From the NCBI GenBank assembly GCA_947452065.1, contig CANGBB010000006.1:101024-165023 (forward strand): 64,000 nt of DNA, in the 5' to 3' direction. The translations under genes were made by a program, and so were the position numbers. A model generated the notes under the pieces. It searched no databases. It saw only the letters and a program-made list of their open reading frames with translations, and was not told the origin of the DNA. Each line of letters opens with the position of its first letter. Position 1 is the stretch's first letter. Shown here one piece after another: positions 27,295 through 40,849 of this stretch. The stretch comes from Gammaproteobacteria bacterium (GTDB lineage Bacteria; Pseudomonadota; Gammaproteobacteria; Steroidobacterales; Steroidobacteraceae).

Positions 27295-28095
27295 ATGATT
27301 CGTACCGTGATTGCCGGGGCCAGTGGCCGCATGGGGCGTCAGCTCGTGCGTCTGATCGGCGAATTCCCGGAGCTGGTCCTGCATGCTGCCTGCGCCTCTC
27401 CGGGCAGCGAGCATGTGGGCACTGATTCAGGTCGGCTGTCGGGAGCTGCGGAAAACGGAGTGCCTGTTAGCGGCGATCTTGTCGCGGCACTTCGTGGCGC
27501 ACAGCTCCTGATCGATTTCTCCAGTGCTGCGGCATCAATCTCTAACATCGAGGCTGCACGAGCGGCGGGCGTTCCGCTGCTGCTTGCAACCACGGGTTGG
27601 TCGGCTGATACCGAGGCGGCACTTCAGCGAGCAGCGCGTGATATCCCCGTTCTGCAAGCCGCGAACACCAGCATCGGCGTCACACTGCTGGCGGATCTGG
27701 TCAGGCAGGCGGCGGCGGCGCTGGGCAGTGAATTCGACATCGAGATCGTCGAGACTCATCACCGGATGAAAGTGGACGCGCCGTCGGGTACGGCGCTGCT
27801 CTTGGCTCATGCCGCGGCTGATGGTCGGGACTCGACCCTCGGAGCCGTGCGCGCACCAGTGGATCGGAATGGTGTCGCGCGAGAGAAGGGGCAGATCGGC
27901 ATGGCCTCCCTGCGCGGGGGGGATGTGGTGGGCGAGCACCAGGTGCACTTCCTCGGGCAGGGGGAGCGCCTCGTGCTGCAACACAGCGCAACTGATCGGG
28001 CGTTGTTCGCCCGCGGGGCCCTCCGTGCTGGCCTCTGGCTGGCCAAGCGGCCCCCAGGGCGCTACCAAATGGCCGACGCCCTGATGCTAAGGTAA
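27295..28095 (+). CDS. dapB: 4-hydroxy-tetrahydrodipicolinate reductase
   Basis: Reduces the dihydrodipicolinate-type intermediate with NAD(P)H in lysine and peptidoglycan precursor synthesis. The nucleotide motif is VIAGASGRMGRQL and the catalytic motif ETHHRMKVDAPSGTA; NTSIGV and VGEHQVHFLG are also typical. The ATG at 27295 behind GGAGGGGG gives 266 residues, near the family's usual 270. It follows dnaJ after 32 bases. Confidence 0.95.
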   Translation: MIRTVIAGASGRMGRQLVRLIGEFPELVLHAACASPGSEHVGTDSGRLSGAAENGVPVSGDLVAALRGAQLLIDFSSAAASISNIEAARAAGVPLLLATTGWSADTEAALQRAARDIPVLQAANTSIGVTLLADLVRQAAAALGSEFDIEIVETHHRMKVDAPSGTALLLAHAAADGRDSTLGAVRAPVDRNGVAREKGQIGMASLRGGDVVGEHQVHFLGQGERLVLQHSATDRALFARGALRAGLWLAKRPPGRYQMADALMLR

Positions 28096-28160
28096 TGAAT
28101 TTACAGCGATTATGATTTGCTCAGCCCCGCTGGGTGGGGTGACTGGACGGCGCGTCAAGG

Positions 28161-28189
28161 TTCGAAAAGAGCATCAATGCCGCGATAAT
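28161..28189 (+). promoter_or_regulatory. Weak sigma-70 promoter candidate for carA
   Basis: GATAAT at 28184-28189 is a five-of-six -10 match. TTCGAA lies 17 bases upstream but matches only three bases of the -35 consensus. It is the best candidate in the 266-base dapB-carA gap, with the hairpins at 28205-28300 in the predicted leader. Confidence 0.3.
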
Positions 28190-28258
28190 TCGCGTGGACA
28201 GAATCGGCTTCGGATCGTAAGATTTCGCCCGTAATCCGTTTAGCGGGTTAGTCCACAC

Positions 28259-28297
28259 AAGGCGGGAGGGTGTTCCAAAAGAACCCCTCCCGCTTTG
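28259..28297 (+). terminator. Strong hairpin in the carA leader (terminator or attenuator candidate)
   Basis: A 9-bp GC-rich stem (28262-28270 with 28285-28293) continues after one bulged base as a 4-bp stem (28272-28275 with 28281-28284) with loop CAAAA. It is followed by TTTGTG, not a full T-run. It may terminate dapB transcripts or attenuate carAB. A smaller hairpin (AATCCG/CGGGTT) just precedes it. Confidence 0.5.
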
Positions 28298-28361
28298 TGC
28301 ATCTGCCTACCGGATTGCGCTTTCGGCCAGAGCCGAAATGGTTTTTTTGAGGGGATCAATC

Positions 28362-29536
28362 TTGAGTCGACCAGCAGTGCTGGCGCTCGCGGATGGCAGC
28401 ATCTTCCGCGGGCAGGCCATAGGTGCGAGCGGCCAATCCATCGGTGAAGTGGTTTTCAATACCGCCATCACCGGCTATCAGGAAATTCTTACTGATCCTT
28501 CCTACTATCGTCAGATCGTCACACTGACGTATCCGCATATTGGGAATACCGGTACCACGCCGGAAGATCTGGAGTCTCCGCAGATTCACGCTGCTGGGTT
28601 GGTGATCCGCGATCTTGCGATGGTTGCCAGCAATTGGCGCAGCACCGGATCGCTGACAGAGTTTCTGGAGCGCGGGCGCGTCGTGGCCATCGCTGGAATC
28701 GATACCCGTCGCCTCACGCGTCTGCTGCGCGAGAAGGGCGCGCAGGGCGGTTGCATCGTTGCAGCGGAGCAAGGCGCGAAGATTGATGAAGCCGCCGCAG
28801 TGCGTGCCGCACAGGGCTTCCCCGGGCTCAAGGGGATGGATCTGGCGCAAGTGGTCACCACGACCAGCGCATATCAGTGGAATGAGGGCAGCCTCTATCT
28901 GCCGGCGGAACGCGCGCCGATGCGCGCCCGGCAGCGTCTGCACGTCGTCGCCTTCGATTTCGGCATCAAACGCAACATCCTGCGTTTGCTCGCGGATCAA
29001 GGTTGCCGTGTCACGGTGGTGCCCGCCAAGACATCAGCCGAAGAAGTGCTGGCGATGGATCCCGATGGCGTCTTTCTCTCCAACGGCCCCGGTGATCCGG
29101 AGCCCTGCGATTACGCCATCCGTGCCATTGCCACAATCCTCAAGACCGACGTGCCAGTCTTCGGCATTTGCCTCGGCCACCAGCTGCTGGCACTGGCTTC
29201 CGGAGCAAAGACCATCAAGATGAAGTTTGGTCATCACGGCGCCAATCACCCGGTTCAGGAACTGGCCACCGGCAAAGTGATGATCACCAGTCAGAATCAC
29301 GGTTTCGCTGTGGACGAATCCTCGCTGCCCCACAACCTGACCGTCACCCATCGGTCACTCTTTGACGGCAGCAACCAGGGCATTGCGCGTACCGATCGCT
29401 CAGCGTTTAGTTTCCAGGGTCATCCCGAAGCCAGTCCCGGTCCGCATGATGTTGCGCCGCTGTTCGAGACTTTTACCCAGAACATGCTCCGGCGGCTGCA
29501 GACGAAACCGCCTGCGCAGCGCGGCGGAGAAGGCTG

Positions 29537-29537
<1 letters not shown>
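28362..29537 (+). CDS. carA: Carbamoyl-phosphate synthase small subunit
   Basis: Glutamine amidotransferase subunit supplying ammonia to CarB for arginine and pyrimidine synthesis. About 391 residues. The N-terminal domain has [11 protein letters not shown] and [21 protein letters not shown]; the class I amidotransferase domain has GICLGHQLL with the active Cys, and [10 protein letters not shown] with His and the acidic partner. I prefer the TTG at 28362 with GAGGGG upstream because it gives the [12 protein letters not shown] start typical of the family; an ATG at 28338 is the alternative. It overlaps carB by one base. Confidence 0.95.
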
Positions 29538-32757
<3,220 letters not shown>

Positions 32758-32761
<4 letters not shown>

Positions 32762-33234
32762 AACGCTCACCGATGACTTTGCGTGGCGCGGAATTGCTTC
32801 GTCTCGAATTGAAGCGCCTCAAATCAGAAGAGCGCCCACGTGTCATCAAGGCAATCGCTGAGGCGCGTAGTCATGGCGATCTGTCGGAAAATGCTGAATA
32901 TCACGCGGCGCGTGAGCAGCAGGGCTTCATCGAGGGACGGATCGGCGAGATCGAGGCGCGCCTGGGCGCAGCGGAGATCATCGACGTGACGACGTTGAAT
33001 GCCGGCGGCCGGGTGGTGTTCGGTTCCACGGCCGATCTGGAGGATCAGGACAGCGGCGCCAAGGTCAGCTACCAGATCGTCGGTGAGGATGAGGCGGACA
33101 TCCGATCGGGCCGAATTTCGGTGGGGTCGCCCATTGCGCGTGCGCTGATTGGCAAGTCAGCCGGGGATGTGGTCGAGGTCGCCGCGCCCGGAAAAACGCT
33201 CAGTTACGAGATCGTAGCGGTCCGTTACGAGTAA
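32758..33234 (+). CDS. greA: Transcription elongation factor GreA
   Basis: A 158-residue factor that lets stalled RNA polymerase cleave backtracked RNA. The N-terminal coiled coil has [22 protein letters not shown] and the acidic tip ([23 protein letters not shown]); the C-terminal FKBP-like domain has [15 protein letters not shown] and [18 protein letters not shown]. It starts inside the carB stop, so it can be read from the carAB transcript. Confidence 0.97.
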
Positions 33235-33291
33235 GGGACTCTGAAGGGCACTTCGGCCGGCATTGTTTGGCCGTCCACCCGCGATCAGGTT

Positions 33292-33588
33292 TCAGTCCGG
33301 CAGAACGATCTTCGGCATCGGTTCGCGCGGCTTGTACAACGTCGCGACATGTCCGATTCGCTGTACCAGCTCACTGCCTGTCGCAGTGCACAATTCGCCC
33401 ACCCAAGCGTCTCGCTGGGCGCGCTCGGCGCCGTACACCTTGACCTTGATAAGCTCGTGGTCATGAAGTGCCCGCGCTGTTTCGGCACTGACAGCTGGGG
33501 TCAGGCCAGCCTGACCGATGTGGATCACTGGCTTGAGGGGGTGGGCTTTGCCGCGCAGGAATCGCGACTGTTTTTCAGTCAGGCTCAT
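33292..33588 (-). CDS. yhbY: Ribosome assembly RNA-binding protein YhbY (CRM domain)
   Basis: A 98-residue single CRM domain protein. The motif HPLKPVIHIGQAGLTPAV contains the GxxG RNA-binding loop, and the C-terminal half has LIKVKVYGAERAQRD. It binds pre-50S particles in E. coli. It is convergent with greA and divergent from ftsH, the usual place, but rlmE is absent between yhbY and ftsH. Confidence 0.94.
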   Translation of the reverse strand: MSLTEKQSRFLRGKAHPLKPVIHIGQAGLTPAVSAETARALHDHELIKVKVYGAERAQRDAWVGELCTATGSELVQRIGHVATLYKPREPMPKIVLPD

Positions 33589-33660
33589 GGCCGAAGTATG
33601 AACGATTGTGCCGGCCGGCGCAGCCGGAGAGGCTGGTGCCGAATATGACCCGCCTAGGGG

Positions 33661-33689
33661 CTTGAAACCCGCCCCAATAGCCCCGATGC
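33661..33689 (+). promoter_or_regulatory. Sigma-32-type heat-shock promoter for ftsH
   Basis: CTTGAA at 33661-33666, a 14-base spacer, then CCCCGATGC at 33681-33689. The layout and spacing equal those in front of grpE and dnaK. It is 75 bases before the ftsH ATG. In E. coli ftsH is a known RpoH target and FtsH degrades RpoH. Confidence 0.7.
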
Positions 33690-33763
33690 ACGTATTTGTC
33701 CGTCATTGGCTGCGGACCCGGTTGCTGGCGGCGGAATGGCGGATGGTGTAGCGTGAGAACCCT

Positions 33764-35680
<1,917 letters not shown>

Positions 35681-35704
35681 TTGCACCGGTAGACTCGGCC
35701 GCGC

Positions 35705-36565
35705 GTGGGCATCATGCAGTTGCGCCATGCGCGCGGTGTGCTGGATCTTTCGGCGCCCGTGGTCATGGGTGTCCTCAACCGTACGCCCGATTCGTTTTCA
35801 GACGGTGGTCACTATCTCGATCTGAATGACGCGCTCAGACATGCCCTGCGCATGGCCGAGGAGGGCGCAGCCCTCATCGATATCGGTGGTGAGAGCACCC
35901 GTCCAGGTGCGGCACCGATTAACGAGTCGGACCAACTGGCGCGCGTGTTGCCGCTGGTGGAGCGGTTGGCGCGTGAATCCGGCATCCTCGTGTCCGTCGA
36001 TACCAGCAGTCCGCTGGTGATGCGCGCCTGTGTGGAAGCGGGTGCTGCGATGATCAATGATGTGCGCGCGCTCACCCGTCCGGGTGCCTTAATGGCAGCG
36101 GCGGCGACGGGCGCAGCCCTCTGCCTGATGCATATGCAGGGAGAGCCGCAGACCATGCAGTCCGCGCCAACTTACGACGATGTCGTGGCTGAGACCCGGT
36201 CTTACCTCGGCGAGCGCCTGGCGGCCTGTACGGCGGCTGGGATCGGCGTTGAGAGGATCGTGGTGGATCCGGGCTTCGGCTTTGGGAAGCGCCCGGAGCA
36301 TAACCTCCGCCTGCTGGCTGGTCTGCGCGAGATGGGCTCGCTAGGCCGACCTCTTCTGGTCGGACTGTCACGGAAGTCGCTGCTGCAGTCTCTGACGGGG
36401 CGGGGCGTCGATCAGCGGTTGGCGGGGAGCGTTGCTCTGGCAGCGCTGGCAGTATTCAATGGCGCTGCAATTGTCCGGGCGCATGATGTCGCCGAGACTG
36501 TGGATGCGGTCCGGGTGGCCGCGGCAGTGCGTGCTGCTGACACGAAGGGAGACGCAGTTGGCTAA
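35705..36565 (+). CDS. folP: Dihydropteroate synthase
   Basis: Joins 4-aminobenzoate to the pterin in folate synthesis. The 286-residue protein has VMGVLNRTPDSFSDGG, DIGGESTRPGA, SVDTSSP, MINDVRAL, MHMQGEPQTMQ, VVDPGFGFGK and RAHDV at the end, the conserved loops of the family. The start is a GTG at 35705 or the ATG at 35714. It overlaps glmM by 8 bases. Confidence 0.95.
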   Translation: MGIMQLRHARGVLDLSAPVVMGVLNRTPDSFSDGGHYLDLNDALRHALRMAEEGAALIDIGGESTRPGAAPINESDQLARVLPLVERLARESGILVSVDTSSPLVMRACVEAGAAMINDVRALTRPGALMAAAATGAALCLMHMQGEPQTMQSAPTYDDVVAETRSYLGERLAACTAAGIGVERIVVDPGFGFGKRPEHNLRLLAGLREMGSLGRPLLVGLSRKSLLQSLTGRGVDQRLAGSVALAALAVFNGAAIVRAHDVAETVDAVRVAAAVRAADTKGDAVG

Positions 36566-37889
36566 CAAATATTTTGGGACGGACGGTGTTCGCGGCAAAG
36601 TCGGCGAGCATCCGATGACCGTGGACTTTGCGCTGCGTTTGGCCAGTGCGGCCGCCCGCGTACTGGCTCCGGAAGGTGGCACAGTGCTGATCGGCAAGGA
36701 CACGCGGCTGTCCGGCTACATGTTTGAGTCGGCGCTGGAAGCGGGGTTTGTTGCAGCCGGTGTCAACGTCAACATGATGGGTCCGCTGCCGACTCCGGCG
36801 GTGGCTTACATGACCCGCAAGCTCAATTGCAATTTCGGGGTTGTGATCAGCGCTTCGCACAACCACTACGAAGACAATGGCATCAAGTTCTTCGACGGCA
36901 CTGGCGGCAAGCTGTCAGACGAACTTGAGGCCCAGATCGAGGAGCAGATCGAGCAGCCCGTGGTGACCTGCGAATCGCAGCGGCTGGGTCGTGCGCAGCG
37001 CCTCGATCGGCTGCGCACGCAGTATCAGGACTTCTGTCGCAGCACCTTGCCGGCGGGGATGACGCTGGATGGCATGAAGATTGTGGTCGATTGCGCCAAT
37101 GGTGCCACCTACAAGGTGGGTCCCAGAACGCTCGCAGACCTTGGTGCGGAGATCGTTCCGATTGGCTGCTCGCCGAATGGTCGCAATATCAATGACGGGT
37201 GCGGATCCACGGCTCCGGAGCTGCTGCAACTAACAGTGCCGGGTGTTCGCGCGCAAATCGGTATCGCCCTTGACGGTGATGGCGACCGGCTGGTGTTGGT
37301 CGATTCGCTCGGTCGTCTGGTGGATGGCGATCAAATCCTCTACATCCTGGCCTGTGCGCGGCAGTCGGCCGGCCGCTTGCGCGGACCCGTTGTGGGCACG
37401 CTGATGTCCAACTACGGGCTGGAGCTCGCGCTGAAGGAGCGCGGCATTGGCTTCGAGCGTGTCGCGGTTGGTGATCGGCATGTCCTCTCCAGACTTCGTC
37501 AGGTGGATGCGACCCTCGGGGGTGAAACCTCGGGTCATATCCTCTGTCTGGACTGCACCACTACGGGGGATGGTCTGATCAGCGCGCTGCAGGTGCTGGC
37601 GGTGATGCGCGAGACGGGTAAGTCGCTGGCCGAACTGACTGCCCCGATGAAGAAGCTTCCTCAGGTCATGATCAATGTTCGCACTGCGCGCCGCTTCGAT
37701 CCCATGGCGGTTCCGGCAGTGCGTGCTGAGGTGGAGTTGGTCCGGGCAGACCTGGGCGCTACCGGGAGGGTGGTATTACGGGCTTCGGGCACCGAGCCGG
37801 TACTTCGGGTCATGGTCGAGGCGCCCGAGCTGCCGGTGGCCAAGCGGGCCGCGGAACGCCTGGCGGAGGTGGTCAAGGGAGCCGGCTGA
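36558..37889 (+). CDS. glmM: Phosphoglucosamine mutase
   Basis: Converts glucosamine 6-phosphate to glucosamine 1-phosphate for peptidoglycan and LPS. 443 residues from the TTG at 36558, which starts the family motif MANKYFGTDGVRGKVG and has GGGAGA upstream; the longer open frame only covers folP in another frame. The phosphorylated Ser is in VVISASHN (about residue 100). GDGDR (metal) and the RASGTEPVLRVM phosphate loop are also present. Confidence 0.96.
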   Translation: MANKYFGTDGVRGKVGEHPMTVDFALRLASAAARVLAPEGGTVLIGKDTRLSGYMFESALEAGFVAAGVNVNMMGPLPTPAVAYMTRKLNCNFGVVISASHNHYEDNGIKFFDGTGGKLSDELEAQIEEQIEQPVVTCESQRLGRAQRLDRLRTQYQDFCRSTLPAGMTLDGMKIVVDCANGATYKVGPRTLADLGAEIVPIGCSPNGRNINDGCGSTAPELLQLTVPGVRAQIGIALDGDGDRLVLVDSLGRLVDGDQILYILACARQSAGRLRGPVVGTLMSNYGLELALKERGIGFERVAVGDRHVLSRLRQVDATLGGETSGHILCLDCTTTGDGLISALQVLAVMRETGKSLAELTAPMKKLPQVMINVRTARRFDPMAVPAVRAEVELVRADLGATGRVVLRASGTEPVLRVMVEAPELPVAKRAAERLAEVVKGAG

Positions 37890-37900
37890 GGCCGCTCGCC

Positions 37901-37929
37901 TAGTCAATCGCTGTTCCGGCGGCTATCAT
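37901..37929 (+). promoter_or_regulatory. Sigma-70 promoter candidate for tpiA
   Basis: TAGTCA (37901-37906, four of six), a 17-base spacer and TATCAT (37924-37929, five of six) are followed by CGCGCGCC. The predicted start is about 20 bases before the tpiA ATG at 37958. Confidence 0.4.
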
Positions 37930-37957
37930 CGCGCGCCTTCAAGGGCAGGGGACGGTG

Positions 37958-38707
37958 ATGCGACGAAAGTTGGTGGCCGGAAACTGGAAGATGCACGGGA
38001 CCCGCTCAGGGACCGCTGAGCTCATTGAGTCGCTGCTCGGAGCGATGCCTGATGGTCAGGCCGAGTGTGCAATCTGCCCCCCATTTGTTTATCTGACCGA
38101 CGCAGCCCGTTTGCTGCGTGGCAGCCCGGTGCTGCTGGGCGCTCAGGATGTGTGCGCTGAGGCGCAGGGTGCATACACCGGTGAGATCTCAGGGGCCATG
38201 TTGAGAGACGTGGGCTGCCATTTCACCCTCGTTGGTCATAGTGAACGCCGAGCTCTGTATGGCGAGAGCGATGAGCTCGTGGCGCGTAAGTTCGCCGCGG
38301 CCCAGTCTCAACAGCTGGTGCCTATCCTGTGTGTGGGTGAGGTGCTGGCTGAGCGCGAGAGTGGTCGCACCCATGAAGTCGTGGGTCGCCAGCTGGATGC
38401 GGTTCTGCAGGTCGTGGGTGTGGCTGCCTTCGCCAGGGCGGTGGTCGCTTACGAGCCAGTCTGGGCCATCGGTACGGGCCGGACGGCAACGCCCGAGCAG
38501 GCTCAGGATGTGCATGCTTTCATCCGTGGGCGGCTCGCAGCGAGGGATGCTAATATTAGCGGATCGGTGCGTATCCTCTACGGTGGCAGCGTCAAGGCCG
38601 GCAATGCGGCTGAGATCTTTGGCCAACCGGACGTGGACGGCGGCCTGATCGGCGGCGCCTCCCTGAAGGCGGACGAGTTCGCGGCCATCGTGGCTGCGGC
38701 TGGGTAA
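37958..38707 (+). CDS. tpiA: Triosephosphate isomerase
   Basis: A 249-residue TIM-barrel enzyme interconverting dihydroxyacetone phosphate and glyceraldehyde 3-phosphate. It has RRKLVAGNWKMHG (catalytic Lys), HSERR (catalytic His) and AYEPVWAIGTG with the catalytic Glu, plus ILYGGSVKAGNA. The ATG at 37958 is preferred to the GTG at 37955. secG follows after 12 bases. Confidence 0.96.
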   Translation: MRRKLVAGNWKMHGTRSGTAELIESLLGAMPDGQAECAICPPFVYLTDAARLLRGSPVLLGAQDVCAEAQGAYTGEISGAMLRDVGCHFTLVGHSERRALYGESDELVARKFAAAQSQQLVPILCVGEVLAERESGRTHEVVGRQLDAVLQVVGVAAFARAVVAYEPVWAIGTGRTATPEQAQDVHAFIRGRLAARDANISGSVRILYGGSVKAGNAAEIFGQPDVDGGLIGGASLKADEFAAIVAAAG

Positions 38708-38719
38708 CTGGGAACTGTC

Positions 38720-39061
38720 ATGCTCAACACAATTTTGACTGCCATTCTGTTCTTCAGTGCCGCGAGCATTGTGGCCTTGGTATTGGTGCAAAAAGGCAAG
38801 GGTGCGGATGCCGGTGCGGGCTTCGGTTCCGGCGCCTCGGGCACAGTATTCGGGGCTCGTGGTGCTCGTACGGCCTTGTCCCGGGCCACGGCGATTCTGG
38901 CCGCTGTCTTTATGATCACCTGCCTGGCGCTGACCTACCTGGGTACGCGCAAGTCCGCCGAACCGCAGTCGGTCCTCGACACGCTCAAGAGCGCGCCAGC
39001 CTCGACCGAGGAGCCGGCAGGAACTCCGGCGCCAGCTGTACCGGATTCGGACAAGCGCTGA
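38720..39061 (+). CDS. secG: Preprotein translocase subunit SecG
   Basis: A 113-residue inner-membrane protein of the SecYEG channel. Two hydrophobic helices (about residues 2-24 and 55-75) flank the QKGKGADAGAGFGSGASGTVFG segment, the family signature. The Pro/Ala-rich C-terminal tail is typical. The next gene is tRNA-Leu(GAG), 24 bases on, as in many gammaproteobacteria. Confidence 0.94.
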   Translation: MLNTILTAILFFSAASIVALVLVQKGKGADAGAGFGSGASGTVFGARGARTALSRATAILAAVFMITCLALTYLGTRKSAEPQSVLDTLKSAPASTEEPAGTPAPAVPDSDKR

Positions 39062-39085
39062 TCGCGCAATTTTTTATTGATTTGG

Positions 39086-39170
39086 GCCGACGTGGTGGAA
39101 CTGGTAGACACACTAGCTTGAGGGGCTAGCGCCGCAAGGTGTGGGAGTTCGAATCTCCCCGTCGGCACCA
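39086..39170 (+). tRNA. tRNA-Leu (anticodon GAG)
   Basis: An 85-base cloverleaf with 7-bp acceptor GCCGACG/CGTCGGC, encoded CCA, a D arm with GGTAGACAC, an anticodon stem CTAGC/GCTAG with loop TTGAGGG (anticodon GAG at 39120-39122), a long variable arm, and a T arm with GTTCGAATC. The long variable arm makes it a leucine tRNA. Confidence 0.95.
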
Positions 39171-39191
39171 TAAAATTTTGTAGAATGGTTT

Positions 39192-39221
39192 GGGGCAGGC
39201 GCGTTGCGTTCTGCCCCTTTT
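39192..39221 (+). terminator. Intrinsic terminator after tRNA-Leu, upstream of nuoA
   Basis: GGGGCAG (39192-39198), a 12-base loop, CTGCCCC (39211-39217) and TTTT (39218-39221). It lies between the tRNA and the nuoA start at 39262. It could terminate the secG-tRNA transcript or reduce read-through into nuo; no separate nuo promoter is recognisable. Confidence 0.7.
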
Positions 39222-39261
39222 AATGGTGTTGAGCGAATCTGACCGGAGTCCAGGCCGCGCG

Positions 39262-39630
39262 ATGCTGGCTAATTACCTGCCGATCCTGATTTTTCTGACC
39301 GTAGCGACCCTGCTGGCCGGGCTTTTGCTGGGGCTTGGTACCCTGATTGGCCGTCTGAACCGCAGCCGGCGGGACGACAGCGACAAACTCACCCCCTATG
39401 AATGCGGCTTCGATGCCTTCGAGGACTCGCGTGCGCAGTTCGATGTGCGCTACTACCTCGTCGCGATCCTTTTCATCGTCTTCGACCTCGAGATCGCCTT
39501 CCTTTTTCCGTGGGCTGTCACACTGAGCCGGATCGGCGCCTACGGTATGGTCGCCATGGCAATTTTCCTCAGCATCCTGGTGATCGGCTTCATCTATGAG
39601 TGGAAGAAAGGCGCGCTGGAATGGGACTGA
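39262..39630 (+). CDS. nuoA: NADH-quinone oxidoreductase subunit A
   Basis: A 122-residue membrane subunit of complex I with three helices. It has [32 protein letters not shown], the signature loop containing the conserved Cys and acidic residues. The ATG at 39262 gives MLANYLPIL; the frame is open further upstream but that covers the tRNA-Leu terminator. First gene of a 14-subunit operon running to 53547. Confidence 0.96.
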   Translation: MLANYLPILIFLTVATLLAGLLLGLGTLIGRLNRSRRDDSDKLTPYECGFDAFEDSRAQFDVRYYLVAILFIVFDLEIAFLFPWAVTLSRIGAYGMVAMAIFLSILVIGFIYEWKKGALEWD

Positions 39631-39633
39631 ACA

Positions 39634-40137
39634 ATGACCATTGCTGACCACCAGCATCCTGAGCATTACGCCGAGCGCGGGTTCATGACCACGCAGCTCG
39701 ACAATCTCGTCGCTTGGGCGCGTACGGGTTCGCTATGGCCGATGACCTTTGGTCTTGCCTGTTGCGCGGTGGAGATGATGCACGCTGGCGCTTCGCGCTA
39801 CGACTTGGATCGCTTCGGTGTGGTGTTCCGTCCCAGTCCGCGGCAGTCCGACGTCATGATTGTCGCCGGGACGCTAGTCAATAAGATGGCGCCGGCTTTG
39901 CGTCGCGTCTATGACCAGATGCCCGAGCCGCGCTGGGTCATCTCCATGGGCTCATGCGCCAATGGTGGCGGCTATTACCACTATTCCTATTCGGTGGTCC
40001 GAGGCTGTGATCGAATCGTGCCGGTGGACGTGTACGTCCCAGGCTGCCCGCCGACCGCTGAGGCATTGATGTACGGGATCATCCAGCTGCAGCGCAAGAT
40101 TGCGCGTCAGAGCGGCGCGCTGGCCCGCAAAGCATGA
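39634..40137 (+). CDS. nuoB: NADH-quinone oxidoreductase subunit B
   Basis: A 167-residue peripheral-arm subunit that carries the N2 4Fe-4S cluster next to the quinone site. Cluster cysteines lie in [23 protein letters not shown] and [10 protein letters not shown]. It starts 4 bases after nuoA. Confidence 0.97.
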   Translation: MTIADHQHPEHYAERGFMTTQLDNLVAWARTGSLWPMTFGLACCAVEMMHAGASRYDLDRFGVVFRPSPRQSDVMIVAGTLVNKMAPALRRVYDQMPEPRWVISMGSCANGGGYYHYSYSVVRGCDRIVPVDVYVPGCPPTAEALMYGIIQLQRKIARQSGALARKA

Positions 40138-40150
40138 TGGAGTCCAGAGC

Positions 40151-40849
40151 GTGACTGTGAACGTCGAGGCTTTTGGCGCTGTCATCAGCGAAGTCATGGG
40201 CGAGACGCTCACGCGGATCGCGGCGCTGGACGGCCGGTTGCATTACGAGGTGGCGGCGAGTCAGTTGCGCTCCGCCGCAAGTCGGTTGCGCGATGATCCG
40301 CGGCTCGATTTTGCTGTGCTGATCGATGTCGCCGGTGTCGACTATCTCGGTTTCGGTAAGGCTGAATGGCAGGCCGAAAAAGCAACCGGCAGTGGCTTCA
40401 GTCGCGCAGTCAATCGGCGCGACCCGGCCCTCGAGGCCCGTGAGGCCTCCGGGCAGCGCTTCGCAGTTGTCTATCAACTGCTTTCGATCCGGCACAATCA
40501 GCGTCTCACTCTCAAGGTCTGGGCGGAGGGGGGCGAGGAGCCGGTGGTCGACTCGCTGGTGGATGTCTGGGCCAGTGCCAACTGGTTTGAGCGCGAGGCC
40601 TTCGACCTCTACGGCATCCTGTTCCGCGACCATCCGGACCTGCGCCGAATTCTCACCGACTATGGCTTCATCGGCCATCCTTTCCGCAAGGATTTCCCTC
40701 TGATCGGTAACGTCGAAGTGCGCTACGACGAACAGTTGCGCCGTGTCGTTTACGAGCCGGTATCCATTGAGGCGCGCACCCTCGTGCCGCGCGTCATCCG
40801 CCACGATGAGCGCTACGACCCGATCGTGAATGAGGCAGCGGCCAAATGA
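40151..40849 (+). CDS. nuoC: NADH-quinone oxidoreductase subunit C
   Basis: A 232-residue subunit of the connecting fragment. The C-terminal half has [30 protein letters not shown] and HPFRKDFPL, which are diagnostic. I prefer the GTG at 40151 because TGGAG lies 10 bases upstream; an in-frame upstream start would overlap nuoB. nuoC and nuoD are separate genes here, unlike the fused nuoCD of E. coli. It overlaps nuoD by 4 bases. Confidence 0.94.
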   Translation: MTVNVEAFGAVISEVMGETLTRIAALDGRLHYEVAASQLRSAASRLRDDPRLDFAVLIDVAGVDYLGFGKAEWQAEKATGSGFSRAVNRRDPALEAREASGQRFAVVYQLLSIRHNQRLTLKVWAEGGEEPVVDSLVDVWASANWFEREAFDLYGILFRDHPDLRRILTDYGFIGHPFRKDFPLIGNVEVRYDEQLRRVVYEPVSIEARTLVPRVIRHDERYDPIVNEAAAK

